From: Rhodanobacteraceae bacterium
GTDB taxonomy: Bacteria; Pseudomonadota; Gammaproteobacteria; Xanthomonadales; Rhodanobacteraceae
Length of the DNA stretch: 64,000 bases
Direction: 5' to 3'
Assembly: GCA_027019085.1 (NCBI GenBank)
Contig: JALUXG010000042.1
Coordinates: 109,506 to 173,505 of the forward strand
The notes under the pieces are model-generated. The model saw only the letters and a program-made list of their open reading frames with translations. It searched no databases and was not told where the DNA came from. This document shows positions 28,301-36,734 of this stretch, piece after piece (position 1 is the stretch's first letter; each line of letters begins with the position of its first letter). The position numbers and the translations under genes were made by a program.

Positions 28301-29014
28301 ATGAAGAAGGTTATCGATTTGCCAGGCGCACTCTTGATCGCAAAGGGTTTGCTTTTTTCCCTGGGCTTGACTGGAAGTGCCCTGGCTTGTGCCGGAACGG
28401 TGCACGTGCACGTGATTGATGCACATGGCAAGCCTGTGCCCGAGGCGGTGGCTTCGCTGGATCCGGTCAATGCGCCGAAAGCGCATGTGGCTCCGGCCGG
28501 GAGCCTGCATGCGGTGATGGACCAGAAGGGTCTGAGCTTCGTGCCACAGGTGTTGCCGGTACGTGTCGGCACGCTGGTGGACTTCCCCAACAGCGACCAG
28601 GTCCGCCACCATGTGTATTCCTTTTCCAGGGCCAAGTCATTCGAGCTGCGACTGTATGCCGGTACGCACGCGCCGCCGGTGTTGTTCGACAAGGCTGGCG
28701 TGGTGGTGCTCGGCTGCAACATCCATGACTGGATGCTGGGCTATATCGTCGTATTGGACACACCGTATTTCGGCAAGACCGGTGCGCACGGACGGGCTTC
28801 CCTGAGTCATGTCCCTCCTGGATCGTATGTGCTCCATCTCTGGCATCCGCTTTTGAAGGGCGCGAAGAAGGTGTTGGCAAGACCGGTCGAAGTCACTGCG
28901 CACGGGGTGCTGCAGGAAGATTTCACGGTCTCGCTGCACGCGCCCGAGCTGACCAACAAACCGCCGCCGGGGCTGGATATCGATCAAGGTGGGGCGACGC
29001 ATGCGCTTCACTAG
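28301..29014 (+). CDS. Periplasmic cupredoxin-like protein (methylamine-utilisation-protein type)
   Basis: The 237-residue product has a signal peptide (about 1-29, ending SALA). It shows the ligand set of a type 1 copper site: a histidine in VRHHVYSF, then C, H and M spaced as in GCNIHDWMLGYI. Proteins of this kind are often labelled methylamine utilisation protein without proof. Copper binding and a redox or sensor role are inferences. GGGGG before the ATG at 28301 fixes the start. Its last 14 bases overlap the start of the GGDEF-EAL gene, which implies translational coupling and a shared job. Confidence 0.82.
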   Translation: MKKVIDLPGALLIAKGLLFSLGLTGSALACAGTVHVHVIDAHGKPVPEAVASLDPVNAPKAHVAPAGSLHAVMDQKGLSFVPQVLPVRVGTLVDFPNSDQVRHHVYSFSRAKSFELRLYAGTHAPPVLFDKAGVVVLGCNIHDWMLGYIVVLDTPYFGKTGAHGRASLSHVPPGSYVLHLWHPLLKGAKKVLARPVEVTAHGVLQEDFTVSLHAPELTNKPPPGLDIDQGGATHALH

Positions 29015-31373
29015 TTTCAGGGCGCGAATGGCCCTGTTGTTGCTGGCGCTGTTTGCGCTGGTACTGCTGCCGACCTTTTATGCGTTCTACGTCGCCATCC
29101 GCCAGAGCGCCATCCAGCAGGCCGAGACGCGGTTGCGCAGCGGCGGGCAGATCTTCTCGCATGCGCTGGATGAACGCGGCGCGCAGCTGCTCGAGGCCGT
29201 GCAGGTCATCGCCAGCGACTTCGGCTTCAAGCAGGCCGTGGCGACCGGCGATATCCCGACAATTCGCACTGTGCTGTACAACCACGGTCATCGTGTAGGT
29301 GCCGACGTTACGGTGCTTGCGGATCTCGATGGTCGCGTGGTGGCCAGTTCCGATGCATCCGGTCACAGTGTGGATGTCGGCAACTGGACCGCACTGGTTC
29401 GAAGCGCACGCAAACGGGAGCATTTTTCCGGAGTGCGGCTGCTGGCCGGGCGACCGTACCAGCTGGTGATTGTTCCGGTGAAGGCGCCGAGACGCATCGC
29501 CTGGGTTGGCATGGGTTTCGCGCTGGACGGTGCGCTTGCACAGCGACTGGGCCAGTTGATGCAACTGGATGTCAGTTTCGTGATCGACCACGGCGACACG
29601 AACCATGTCGTCGGATCGACCCTGGCTGCGGGCACGCGGCGCGCACTTGCCGATGAACTGGACCGTACGGGACCCCGTTCGGGGAAGCGCATGCTGCGCA
29701 GTCTTGACGGAGACGAATATCTCAGTCTCTGGAAACCGTTGCTGAGCGGGCCGCCACCGGAACTGGGGGTGATGCTGCAGTATCCCCTGGCACAGGCGAT
29801 GGCACCGTTCCGTGCGCTCAAACGCGAGCTGTTCGGAATCGGTCTGCTGTCCCTGCTCGCCGCCATGGCCGGCGCCCTGTGGTTGGCGCGCACCGTGACC
29901 CGCCCGCTGTCGCGTCTTGCCCAGGCGGCGCGGCGTGTCGAGCAGGGCGACTACATGGCCCAGGTCGGTGTGCGTCGCCGGGACGAGTTGGGCGACCTGG
30001 CCGTGGCATTCGAGAAAATGCAGCGCGGCATTGCGCATCGCGAGCGCAAGATTGCGCATCAGGCCTATCACGACAGCCTGACGCGCCTGCCCAACCGCGT
30101 GAGTCTGCAGGAGCGGCTCGAGAAAGCCATCCACGGTGCGCACGCGCACGGCACCTTGCTCGCGGTATTGATGCTGGACATCGACGGCTTCAAGGAAATC
30201 AATGACACCATGGGCCACGCGGTTGGCGACCGCGTGCTGATTGAGGTCGGCAACCGGCTGGGTGCGGCACTGCGAGAAGACGACGTGGTGGCCCGTTTCG
30301 GTGGCGACGAGTTCGTGGTGTTGTTGAACGCGGTCCGCGACGATCACGACGTGCGCTACCTGGCAGAGCGCTTGGGCGAGGCCATCGCATCGGTGGTCCG
30401 CATCGACACCATGGAGCTGTACCTGGAGGTCAGCATCGGAGCCGCGCTGTGCCCGGAACACGGCAATGAACCCGGGGAACTGCTGCGTCGTGCGGACATT
30501 GCCATGTACGACGCCAAGCAATCGCATAGCAGGTTATGTCTGTACCACACCGGTCGCGACGAGAAGCACCTGTACCGTCTTTCATTGGTGCATGATCTGC
30601 GGCGCGCAATCCCGGGCGGGGAGATGATGCTCCACTACCAGCCGAAGCTGTCGCTGAAATCCGGCCGGGTGACGCATGTGGAGGCATTGCTGCGCTGGAA
30701 CCATCCGCAGCACGGATTGATCCCGCCGGATGAATTCATTCCGCTGGCCGAGCACTCCGGAAGCATCCGCAGCCTGACCCGATGGGTGCTGCGCGAGGTG
30801 ATCCGCCAGTGCCGCGACTGGAAGCGCAGCGGACTGGACATCGGCGTGGCGCTGAATCTTTCCGCCATGGACCTGGGCAGTGGCGAACTTCCGGACATGC
30901 TCAAGGCCTGCCTGCACGAATTCGATGTGCCGGCGGACTGCCTCATCCTGGAAGTCACCGAGACCGCGGTGATGCGCGACGCCAAGTATTCGCTGGAGGT
31001 ACTCACCCGGCTGAAGGCATGCGGCGTGCAGTTGACAATTGACGATTTCGGTACCGGCTATTCTTCGCTGTCCCATCTCAAGCGTCTGCCGGTGGACGAG
31101 CTGAAGATCGACAAGTCCTTCGTGCTGGATATGGCTCGCGACAACGACGACGCCACGATCGTGCGCTCGACCATCGAACTTGCCCACAACATGGGCCTGA
31201 GCGTGTCGGCCGAGGGTGTGGAGGACGAGGGTGCCCTGGACATGTTGCGCGGATACGATTGCGACACCGCCCAGGGCTACCTGATCAGCTACCCGCTGGC
31301 GCCCCCGGAACTGGAGGCATGGCTGCGAAACGACTACGCGATTGCCCTGGACCCAGGAGGCCGGAGTCATTGA
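29001..31373 (+). CDS. Membrane-bound bifunctional GGDEF-EAL protein (c-di-GMP synthesis/hydrolysis)
   Basis: The 790-residue protein has a first membrane segment (about 12-34) and a periplasmic sensing region (35-270). A second membrane segment is near 275-297, followed by a HAMP linker (298-350), a GGDEF domain and an EAL domain. The cyclase motif GGDEF is intact at 434-438 and is preceded five residues upstream by the inhibitory site REDD (RxxD). The phosphodiesterase motifs EALLRW (561-566), LEVTE, DDFGTGYSS and SAEGVE are also intact, so both activities are possible. It overlaps the upstream cupredoxin gene by 14 bp, which suggests that the periplasmic protein feeds this sensor. Confidence 0.93.
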   Translation: MRFTSFRARMALLLLALFALVLLPTFYAFYVAIRQSAIQQAETRLRSGGQIFSHALDERGAQLLEAVQVIASDFGFKQAVATGDIPTIRTVLYNHGHRVGADVTVLADLDGRVVASSDASGHSVDVGNWTALVRSARKREHFSGVRLLAGRPYQLVIVPVKAPRRIAWVGMGFALDGALAQRLGQLMQLDVSFVIDHGDTNHVVGSTLAAGTRRALADELDRTGPRSGKRMLRSLDGDEYLSLWKPLLSGPPPELGVMLQYPLAQAMAPFRALKRELFGIGLLSLLAAMAGALWLARTVTRPLSRLAQAARRVEQGDYMAQVGVRRRDELGDLAVAFEKMQRGIAHRERKIAHQAYHDSLTRLPNRVSLQERLEKAIHGAHAHGTLLAVLMLDIDGFKEINDTMGHAVGDRVLIEVGNRLGAALREDDVVARFGGDEFVVLLNAVRDDHDVRYLAERLGEAIASVVRIDTMELYLEVSIGAALCPEHGNEPGELLRRADIAMYDAKQSHSRLCLYHTGRDEKHLYRLSLVHDLRRAIPGGEMMLHYQPKLSLKSGRVTHVEALLRWNHPQHGLIPPDEFIPLAEHSGSIRSLTRWVLREVIRQCRDWKRSGLDIGVALNLSAMDLGSGELPDMLKACLHEFDVPADCLILEVTETAVMRDAKYSLEVLTRLKACGVQLTIDDFGTGYSSLSHLKRLPVDELKIDKSFVLDMARDNDDATIVRSTIELAHNMGLSVSAEGVEDEGALDMLRGYDCDTAQGYLISYPLAPPELEAWLRNDYAIALDPGGRSH

Positions 31374-31379
31374 TCACGA

Positions 31380-31690
31380 CGCATGACGACCTGAATTGCG
31401 CCGCACAGGTTTGCACCACCGTGCCCTGATCGTCGGTGTGCGGGTAACGCACCTGCCCGCCCTTGCGTTCACCGTACGGGTGGATGAGCTTGCCGTCGTA
31501 CGAGTACGTGGAAAGCACGCTGCCGCCGGCTTGCTGCGACCAGGCGAGGATGCGCCGTCCGTAGGCGTCGTAGCGGTAGCTTTCCCGTCCGTCCACCCAC
31601 CGCAGACGGTTGCCATAATCGAAGTGATAGCCCACGCCGCCGCGTTGGGCCAGGTTGCCCTGGAGATAATTGCCCCGTCCCCTTTTGGAC
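31380..31690 (-). pseudogene. RHS/YD-repeat protein fragment (left edge of island)
   Basis: On the minus strand an open frame reads GNYLQGNLAQRGGVGYHFDYGNRLR, then YRYDAYGRRI, KLIHPYGERKGG and YPHTDDQG. These are RHS/YD-repeat signatures. It has no start, no complete repeat set and no toxin tip, so it is a remnant. Bases 31453-31495, coding KLIHPYGERKGGQ, are repeated exactly at 40419-40461 at the other end of the island. Confidence 0.75.
31453..31495. repeat. 43-bp direct repeat, left copy
   Basis: Identical in sequence and orientation to 40419-40461. Both copies sit in RHS remnants, and together they bracket the restriction/toxin-antitoxin island. Confidence 0.8.
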
Positions 31691-31739
31691 CAAACTTGAT
31701 CAAACTTGATTCCTGGGCGGCAACCTCTATAATCCCGTC
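31691..31739 (+). promoter_or_regulatory. Leaderless promoter with tandem 10-bp operator-like repeat
   Basis: TTGATT (31706-31711) and a perfect TATAAT (31728-31733) are 16 bp apart. The -10 ends only 6 bp before the ATG at 31740, so the mRNA should start at or within a base or two of the start codon. Two tandem copies of CAAACTTGAT (31691-31700 and 31701-31710) abut and overlap the -35. They are a natural place for the XRE protein to bind and repress itself. Confidence 0.65.
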
Positions 31740-32864
31740 ATGCAAAAAAACCTTCACGCTGACGCCATTCGCAATGCGCTGGCTGAGCGGGGGCTGACCC
31801 AGAAAGACCTCGCCTCACAGATCGGTGTATCCGCCCAGGCCGTCACCAACTGGTTGAAAGGCGTAGATTTTCCAAGACCACCTGCGTTGCTTAAGCTCGC
31901 GGCAGGCCTGCATCTTGGGTTTGATGAACTGGTGCAAAACAATGATACCGGCCGGCCCGTGGTTGCCTTCCGCAAAAAGGGCAATGCGAAAACCGGCCAT
32001 GCGCATATCAAACAGGCCGAAGAGATGGGCCTGTTGCTCAAGCCATTGGTGCCCTGTCTGCCTGAACAGCAAGCCCTGCGCACCCTGATTACCTCGCCAT
32101 CGACCAACTACCACAAGCTCCAGGCGGCGGCTTCACAGACCCGTCAGCGCCTCGGTATCGGCGAGCATGCCGAGATGGGCTATGAATCCCTGATTGGCGA
32201 GTTCAGAAGCAGCGGCGCCATTCTGGTGCCGGTGATGTGGGGCGAGAAACACGAGCACAAGAACGCCCTGCACATTCGCCTGCCCGAGGAAGATGTGACT
32301 TTCATCCTGATCAACCTCGACACCCGGATCGAGGATTTCAAATTCTGGATGGCTCACGAACTGGCGCATGTCTATACGCCGGAACTGGCTGGCACGGAAG
32401 AGGGTGAGGATTATGCCGACGCCTTTGCCGGGGCATTGTTGTTCCCGGAACCCTGTGTAGAGGCCTGTTACCAGGCAATCAGCAGAAAGCGTAACGAGCA
32501 GAGCGTCATCAAGGCCCTGTTCAGCTGTGCCCGGGAACACCTTATTTCGATCAACACGGTTTACCGGCAGGTGCAGGACTTTGCCCGAGCCAGGCAGTTA
32601 CCCGTGTTAAAGATTGCGGAAAACAAGCTGCATGCCACGCGTAACCACTTTTCCGGGCCATCGGTCAGTGAAGTGCTGTTCGACCCCCTGCCGCCAGCAC
32701 CAGATGTCTACATCGCTGCCTGTAGGCATCAGTTTCAGTCGGATTTTTTCATTGCCCTGAAAAAGCTGCTGCATGACCGGGATACCGGCCCCGGTTACCT
32801 GCAACAAATACTGGATATATCCATCCGTGACGCAAAGGCCATCCATGAGGAATTGCGTCATTGA
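31740..32864 (+). CDS. XRE-family regulator fused to ImmA/IrrE metallopeptidase (antitoxin-like)
   Basis: The 374-residue protein has an N-terminal Cro/CI helix-turn-helix (residues 8-62; LTQKDLASQIGVSAQAVTNWLKG). An ImmA/IrrE-type zinc peptidase domain follows (about 140-260), with HELAH at 206-210 and a downstream EEGEDYADAFAG supplying the third ligand. The remaining 110 residues are of unknown role. XRE-ImmA/IrrE fusions commonly serve as antitoxins or as proteolytic switches of mobile elements. The next gene, a PIN-like protein, overlaps its stop by 4 bp, which fits an antitoxin-first gene pair. Composition is lower in GC than the neighbouring chromosome. Confidence 0.82.
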   Translation: MQKNLHADAIRNALAERGLTQKDLASQIGVSAQAVTNWLKGVDFPRPPALLKLAAGLHLGFDELVQNNDTGRPVVAFRKKGNAKTGHAHIKQAEEMGLLLKPLVPCLPEQQALRTLITSPSTNYHKLQAAASQTRQRLGIGEHAEMGYESLIGEFRSSGAILVPVMWGEKHEHKNALHIRLPEEDVTFILINLDTRIEDFKFWMAHELAHVYTPELAGTEEGEDYADAFAGALLFPEPCVEACYQAISRKRNEQSVIKALFSCAREHLISINTVYRQVQDFARARQLPVLKIAENKLHATRNHFSGPSVSEVLFDPLPPAPDVYIAACRHQFQSDFFIALKKLLHDRDTGPGYLQQILDISIRDAKAIHEELRH

Positions 32865-33454
32865 CACTCGTTCTACTGGACACCAATGCCTACCTGCGGC
32901 TGGCAAAGCGCATAAAACCCTTGCTGGGCGTGACCTTTGGCCAGAAGGGCTATGTACTCACCATACTCAAAGACGTCGAAGACGAAGTCCACCGCTGTGC
33001 ACGCTTGCGCGAACGGTTTCCGTGGTTCGATGATGCGTCACTGCAACAGGAAAGGCTGGCCAAACGTGTTCGCTTGAGTCAGGATGAACAAGCGCAGATT
33101 ACGTCAATGAAAAGTGTGCTGCGCCAGCATGTCCTGGAGCACACGAAGGACTACACCATTCTCGGTCATTCACCGCCGTCACCCACCGACTGTTTTTGTC
33201 TTGCCTTCGGCCAGGTGCGCCAGGCCATCGTTGCCACCGATGATCTGGGTATGCACAAACTGGCCGAAGATTTTGAGCTCCCCGTTTTTCACTGCCACGA
33301 CGTTCTGAAAAAGATGTTGACCGCCAAAATTATCGACAAAACCCGGGTCGCCGAGATCTACCACGCCCTTGAGGTCAATGGCGATTTACCTCGCTCCTGG
33401 GTAGAGGTAAAGCATATGGCCTTCAAAAAGGTGTTTGGCCCAAAACCAAATTAG
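32861..33454 (+). CDS. PIN-like domain protein, probable toxin partner
   Basis: The 197-residue product starts at a TTG that shares TTGA with the stop of the XRE-ImmA gene. It opens with LVLLDTNAYLRLAK (D7, T8, N9 of the PIN fold). Further acidic motifs typical of PIN ribonucleases follow: VEDEV, SPTDCFCLA and VATDDLGMHKLAE. Metal-dependent RNA cleavage is therefore likely but not shown. It is larger than VapC toxins (about 130 residues), with an extra C-terminal 40 residues. It ends 1 bp from the stop of the convergent HEPN-like frame. Confidence 0.75.
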   Translation: MTLVLLDTNAYLRLAKRIKPLLGVTFGQKGYVLTILKDVEDEVHRCARLRERFPWFDDASLQQERLAKRVRLSQDEQAQITSMKSVLRQHVLEHTKDYTILGHSPPSPTDCFCLAFGQVRQAIVATDDLGMHKLAEDFELPVFHCHDVLKKMLTAKIIDKTRVAEIYHALEVNGDLPRSWVEVKHMAFKKVFGPKPN

Positions 33455-33455
33455 G

Positions 33456-33641
33456 TCAGTCTTCAATCTCGGGCTGATAGGTCTCCCGGAAGGTATCGAA
33501 CAGCTCACGGATAAGTGCGGCATTTGCTTGAGCGTCAAAGGTACCGATGTCGAAGGCCAGGCAGGCCTCGATGTCCTTGCGAGAGAAATATTGGGCATGG
33601 ATCAGGGCGGCGTCGATCTGGTCCACCGGGATAGAGTATTC
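33456..33641 (-). pseudogene. Continuation of the HEPN-like frame after an in-frame TGA
   Basis: Directly after the TGA at 33642-33644 the same frame continues for 61 sense codons with coding-like sequence (DQIDAALIHAQYF, IEACLAFDIGTFDAQ, IRELFDTFRETYQPEIED) and ends at a TGA at 33456-33458. A GTG at the sixth codon could start a separate small gene. GGAGGA lies 19 bases before it, too far for a good ribosome site. The simplest reading is one 245-residue gene broken by a nonsense mutation. Confidence 0.6.
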
Positions 33642-34193
33642 TCATTCCTCCGGATCGGCGTTCTGCTCCAGGAAGGTGTGCAGGCAGTCATACAGCACCG
33701 GAGTCATGTGCTGCTGGATATGGTCGATCTCGACCATGATCTGTTCAATCTGCGCGTCGATGTTCTCCCTGCTGTTGAAGAACACCGTGCCGCTGGGGTG
33801 GGCGATACGGTTGCGCTGCTTGATGAACTTGGAGAACTCACCCACCTGTTGGTTGTCGCAGCCGACCAGCTTGATGAAACGGAAGATGGCCGACTCCTTC
33901 AGGTTCTCGAAGAACTTGAACGGGGTGTCGGCGCTGGCCAGCTTGTTTTCCACCTCGCTCTGGAAACCCACCATCGCCTTGTCGAAGTCGGTCCGACGGG
34001 CGGCGCGGATCTGCCAGACGGAGAAGCAGACGAAGCTCATGTAGAGCAGGTGGAAGGCCAGATTGGCGAACTCGTACTTCTCGGCGTTGTAGTTGGTCTC
34101 GAAGGCGTCCCAGAGGAAACGGATATAGGCCTCCTCCTCGCGGTTGGCGTAGGAAATAGGCAGGTAGTCGTGAATCCGCAGCGCCTCGTCCAT
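33642..34193 (-). CDS. HEPN-like accessory protein of the restriction operon
   Basis: The 183-residue, largely helical protein is of no family I can name with certainty. Residues 125-135 read KQRNRIAHPSG: R127 and H132 form the RX4H motif typical of HEPN domains, with the usual N after R. HEPN proteins are often RNases in defence and toxin-antitoxin systems. It starts 6 bp after the hsdM-hsdS stop and is the last gene of the hsd operon. The frame continues after the stop (see 33456-33641), so this product may be truncated. No catalytic proof is possible from sequence alone. Confidence 0.65.
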   Translation of the reverse strand: MDEALRIHDYLPISYANREEEAYIRFLWDAFETNYNAEKYEFANLAFHLLYMSFVCFSVWQIRAARRTDFDKAMVGFQSEVENKLASADTPFKFFENLKESAIFRFIKLVGCDNQQVGEFSKFIKQRNRIAHPSGTVFFNSRENIDAQIEQIMVEIDHIQQHMTPVLYDCLHTFLEQNADPEE

Positions 34194-34199
34194 GGCGGC

Positions 34200-36725
34200 C
34201 TACTCCGCCTTGCCCCAGACGCGGTTGATGGTCTGTTTGATCTTTTCCTCGAAGCGGTGGATCAGTTCCTTGTTGGCATCGACCAGGCGTTGTTCATCAT
34301 CCAGCTCAGCAACTATTTCTCGCTGTACATCAATATCGGGCACTGGAAATTCACGTTTTTCCATCCCCCCTTTTGTCGCGTGCATCATTGCAACGCCGTG
34401 ACCCTCTGACTTTATCTGTTCAGTATCTCGCTCAAGCAAGTAATAAAGAAACTTTTTGTCAACTCTGTCCGTCGTTTCAATTTTCCAGATGTGGTAGTGG
34501 TAAATTGCCCTCGGCCCCTCCCAAATGCGCGGACCGAAAGATGCTGACCACGCATACAAGAGATCACCTTTATCGCAATACTTGTCTTCATCTAATTCAA
34601 GATCAGAGTAGTACCATTCTCGGTTTGAAAAGAAATTGCCGACTCGTAGCACTGGCGTCGGCCCCTCTGCTAAAAGCTCTTCACGCTTGTATGCTCGACC
34701 ATTGATGAGACGGGCTACCTTACCCAACTCCACCATCGGCCAGTCGGGGTCGATGGGGATGCGTGGCTGGTAGTTTTCGACCACCTGGCGGGCGCCGTCG
34801 ATGATCTTCTGATACCCCTCGATCTCCGCCACAATCTCCTTTTGCACTTCCAGGGGAGGGAGGGGGATTTTTAGATCAGCCAGGAATTTTCTGGTGACTC
34901 CCCGCACCCCAATGCCTTGCGCATTTTTTTCTATGATCCTGGCTATCTCGCCAGCGACGTAAAACAAAAATTCAGGACTGAGCTTTTCAGTATCCTTTGG
35001 TACAAGAGCTGTCAAATCCTGATTTATCGCGTAGTCATCATCAGCGTAAGCATATTTACCTACCGAAACGCGTGTGATCAAAATCACGGAGCCTTTCGGC
35101 GCAATTTTGGTTGAAGTTTCCTCTACTGCTCTATCGGTGATGAACTCATATCCAATTACGGCCCCCCTTTCATCAATATGCTTTGAGGAGATCCATTTCA
35201 CCGAACCATCTTCCCAGTAATCCGGCACAGACTTTGAGGGGGTTCCACCGCCAATGAGCTCACAGAGTTCACCTAGAGGAATCAATTCGTGGTCGGATGC
35301 AATTGCTGCATCCACTTGATACCGCTCCCCACTTAAATTCCACTCGCCACTCTCCCCAATCCGCTCCCGGCTCACCGCCAGCACATTCTTCCTTTCGTGA
35401 ATTTCGTGTTTTTCGTGGTTCAAAAATGCCTTCACCACCCGCACCGCCTCCGGCAGGTCGTTCCTGTCGATGGGCCGACGCTGAGCCCCGAGGTTGAAGC
35501 CGTCGTTTTCGATCTTGACGAACAGCACCTCGTCGCGCTGTTTGGCCAGGCGTTTGTCCATCACCAGGATGGAGGTCTTGACGCCGCTGTAGGGGTTGAA
35601 AACCCCGGCGGGCAGCGAGATGACCGCCACCAGGTAGCTCTTCACCAGCATCTCGCGCAGTTGTTTGTAGGCAGTCTGGCTCTGGAAGATGATGCCCTCG
35701 GGCACCACCACGGCGGCGCGGCCGTTGGGGGTAAGGTGTTCGGCGATGTAATCAACAAACAGCACCTCGGAGCGTTTGGACTGCACCGAGAAGCGCTTGT
35801 GGGGCTTGATGCCGCCCTTCGGCGACATGAACGGCGGATTGGCGAGAATGACGTCGGCCAGTTCGTTCCACTTCTCGTCCGAGGTAAGGGTGTCGTACTC
35901 CTCGATGTGCGGGTCGGTGAAGCCGTGCAGGTACATGTTGACCAATGACAGGCGCACCATGTCGGGGGAGATGTCGTAGCCACGGATGTTCTCGGCCAGG
36001 CGCATGCGGTCGTCCGGGGTGAGCAGGTCGCCGCTGTAGCGCAGGGGGTTGTCGATGGGCAGCTCCTCGATGGCAACGCCTTTCTCATCGTAGGCCTCGC
36101 GGTCCTGCTGCTTGCGGAATTCCTTGCTGTTGTGCTTGAGGATGTGCTTGTAGGCGGAGATGAGGAAACCCGCCGTGCCACAGGCCGGGTCGAGGATGGT
36201 CTGGTCCTTTTTCGGATCGATGATCTCCACCATGAAGTCGATGATGTGGCGCGGGGTGCGGAACTGCCCCGCCTCGCCCTGGCTGCCGAGCACCGAGAGC
36301 AGGTACTCGAAGGCATCGCCCAGCCGCTCGGAGTGGTCGTAGGTGAAGCTGTTGATCTCCTTGAGGAAGCTGCGCAGGGTCTCCGGGTCGCGGTAGGGCA
36401 GGAAGGCGTTCTTGAAGATGTCGCGGAACAGGGGCGGGATGCCGGGGTTCTCGTTCATGCGCTGGATGGCCTCGGCGTAGAGGCTCAGCATCTCGTGGCC
36501 GCCCAGGCCGGGGGCCATGAGCTTCGACCAGCCGTAACGGGCGAACTCGCCGGTAAAGAAGCTGCGCTCGCCACCCAGCTCCTCGGCCTCGGCGTCCATG
36601 TCATCCATGAACTTGTAGATCAGCGCAATGGTGATCTGCTCGACCTGCGACTTGGGATCGGGCACCTTGCCGACCAGGATGTCGCGGCAGGTGTCGATGC
36701 GGCGTTTGGTTTCCGAATCCAGCAT
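34200..36725 (-). CDS. Type I restriction-modification: fused methyltransferase-specificity (HsdM-HsdS) protein
   Basis: One 841-residue chain combines two subunits that are normally separate. Residues 1-430 are an N6-adenine methyltransferase with QFRTPRH (154-160), motif I DPACGTAGF (179-187) and motif IV NPPF (296-299). Residues 478-841 are a specificity subunit with two target-recognition halves. The first starts at LIPLGELCELIGGGTPS and the second at WPMVELGKVARLINGR (662-677). Each is followed by the conserved helix PPLEVQKEIVAEIEGYQ or PDIDVQREIVAELDDEQ. The joint (436-446) is NHEKHEIHERK, encoded by a dispersed DNA repeat. It is third in the operon hsdR-ORF6N-hsdMS-HEPN. Confidence 0.92.
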   Translation of the reverse strand: MLDSETKRRIDTCRDILVGKVPDPKSQVEQITIALIYKFMDDMDAEAEELGGERSFFTGEFARYGWSKLMAPGLGGHEMLSLYAEAIQRMNENPGIPPLFRDIFKNAFLPYRDPETLRSFLKEINSFTYDHSERLGDAFEYLLSVLGSQGEAGQFRTPRHIIDFMVEIIDPKKDQTILDPACGTAGFLISAYKHILKHNSKEFRKQQDREAYDEKGVAIEELPIDNPLRYSGDLLTPDDRMRLAENIRGYDISPDMVRLSLVNMYLHGFTDPHIEEYDTLTSDEKWNELADVILANPPFMSPKGGIKPHKRFSVQSKRSEVLFVDYIAEHLTPNGRAAVVVPEGIIFQSQTAYKQLREMLVKSYLVAVISLPAGVFNPYSGVKTSILVMDKRLAKQRDEVLFVKIENDGFNLGAQRRPIDRNDLPEAVRVVKAFLNHEKHEIHERKNVLAVSRERIGESGEWNLSGERYQVDAAIASDHELIPLGELCELIGGGTPSKSVPDYWEDGSVKWISSKHIDERGAVIGYEFITDRAVEETSTKIAPKGSVILITRVSVGKYAYADDDYAINQDLTALVPKDTEKLSPEFLFYVAGEIARIIEKNAQGIGVRGVTRKFLADLKIPLPPLEVQKEIVAEIEGYQKIIDGARQVVENYQPRIPIDPDWPMVELGKVARLINGRAYKREELLAEGPTPVLRVGNFFSNREWYYSDLELDEDKYCDKGDLLYAWSASFGPRIWEGPRAIYHYHIWKIETTDRVDKKFLYYLLERDTEQIKSEGHGVAMMHATKGGMEKREFPVPDIDVQREIVAELDDEQRLVDANKELIHRFEEKIKQTINRVWGKAE
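35388..35420. repeat. TTTCGTG microrepeat inside the hsdM-hsdS joint
   Basis: On the plus strand TTTCGTG occurs three times at roughly 10-base intervals (33 bp in all) and is read in frame as NHEKHEIHERK. Similar TTTCGTG-type arrays occur between genes in many proteobacteria. Here the array sits at the exact junction of the methyltransferase and specificity parts. Confidence 0.6.
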
Positions 36726-36734
36726 AAGCTTTGG

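Noticed and set aside
33642..33644. Selenocysteine readthrough of the TGA in the HEPN-like gene
   Set aside because: No SECIS-like hairpin was recognised and the gene is not of a redox family. A nonsense mutation or a gene end is simpler.
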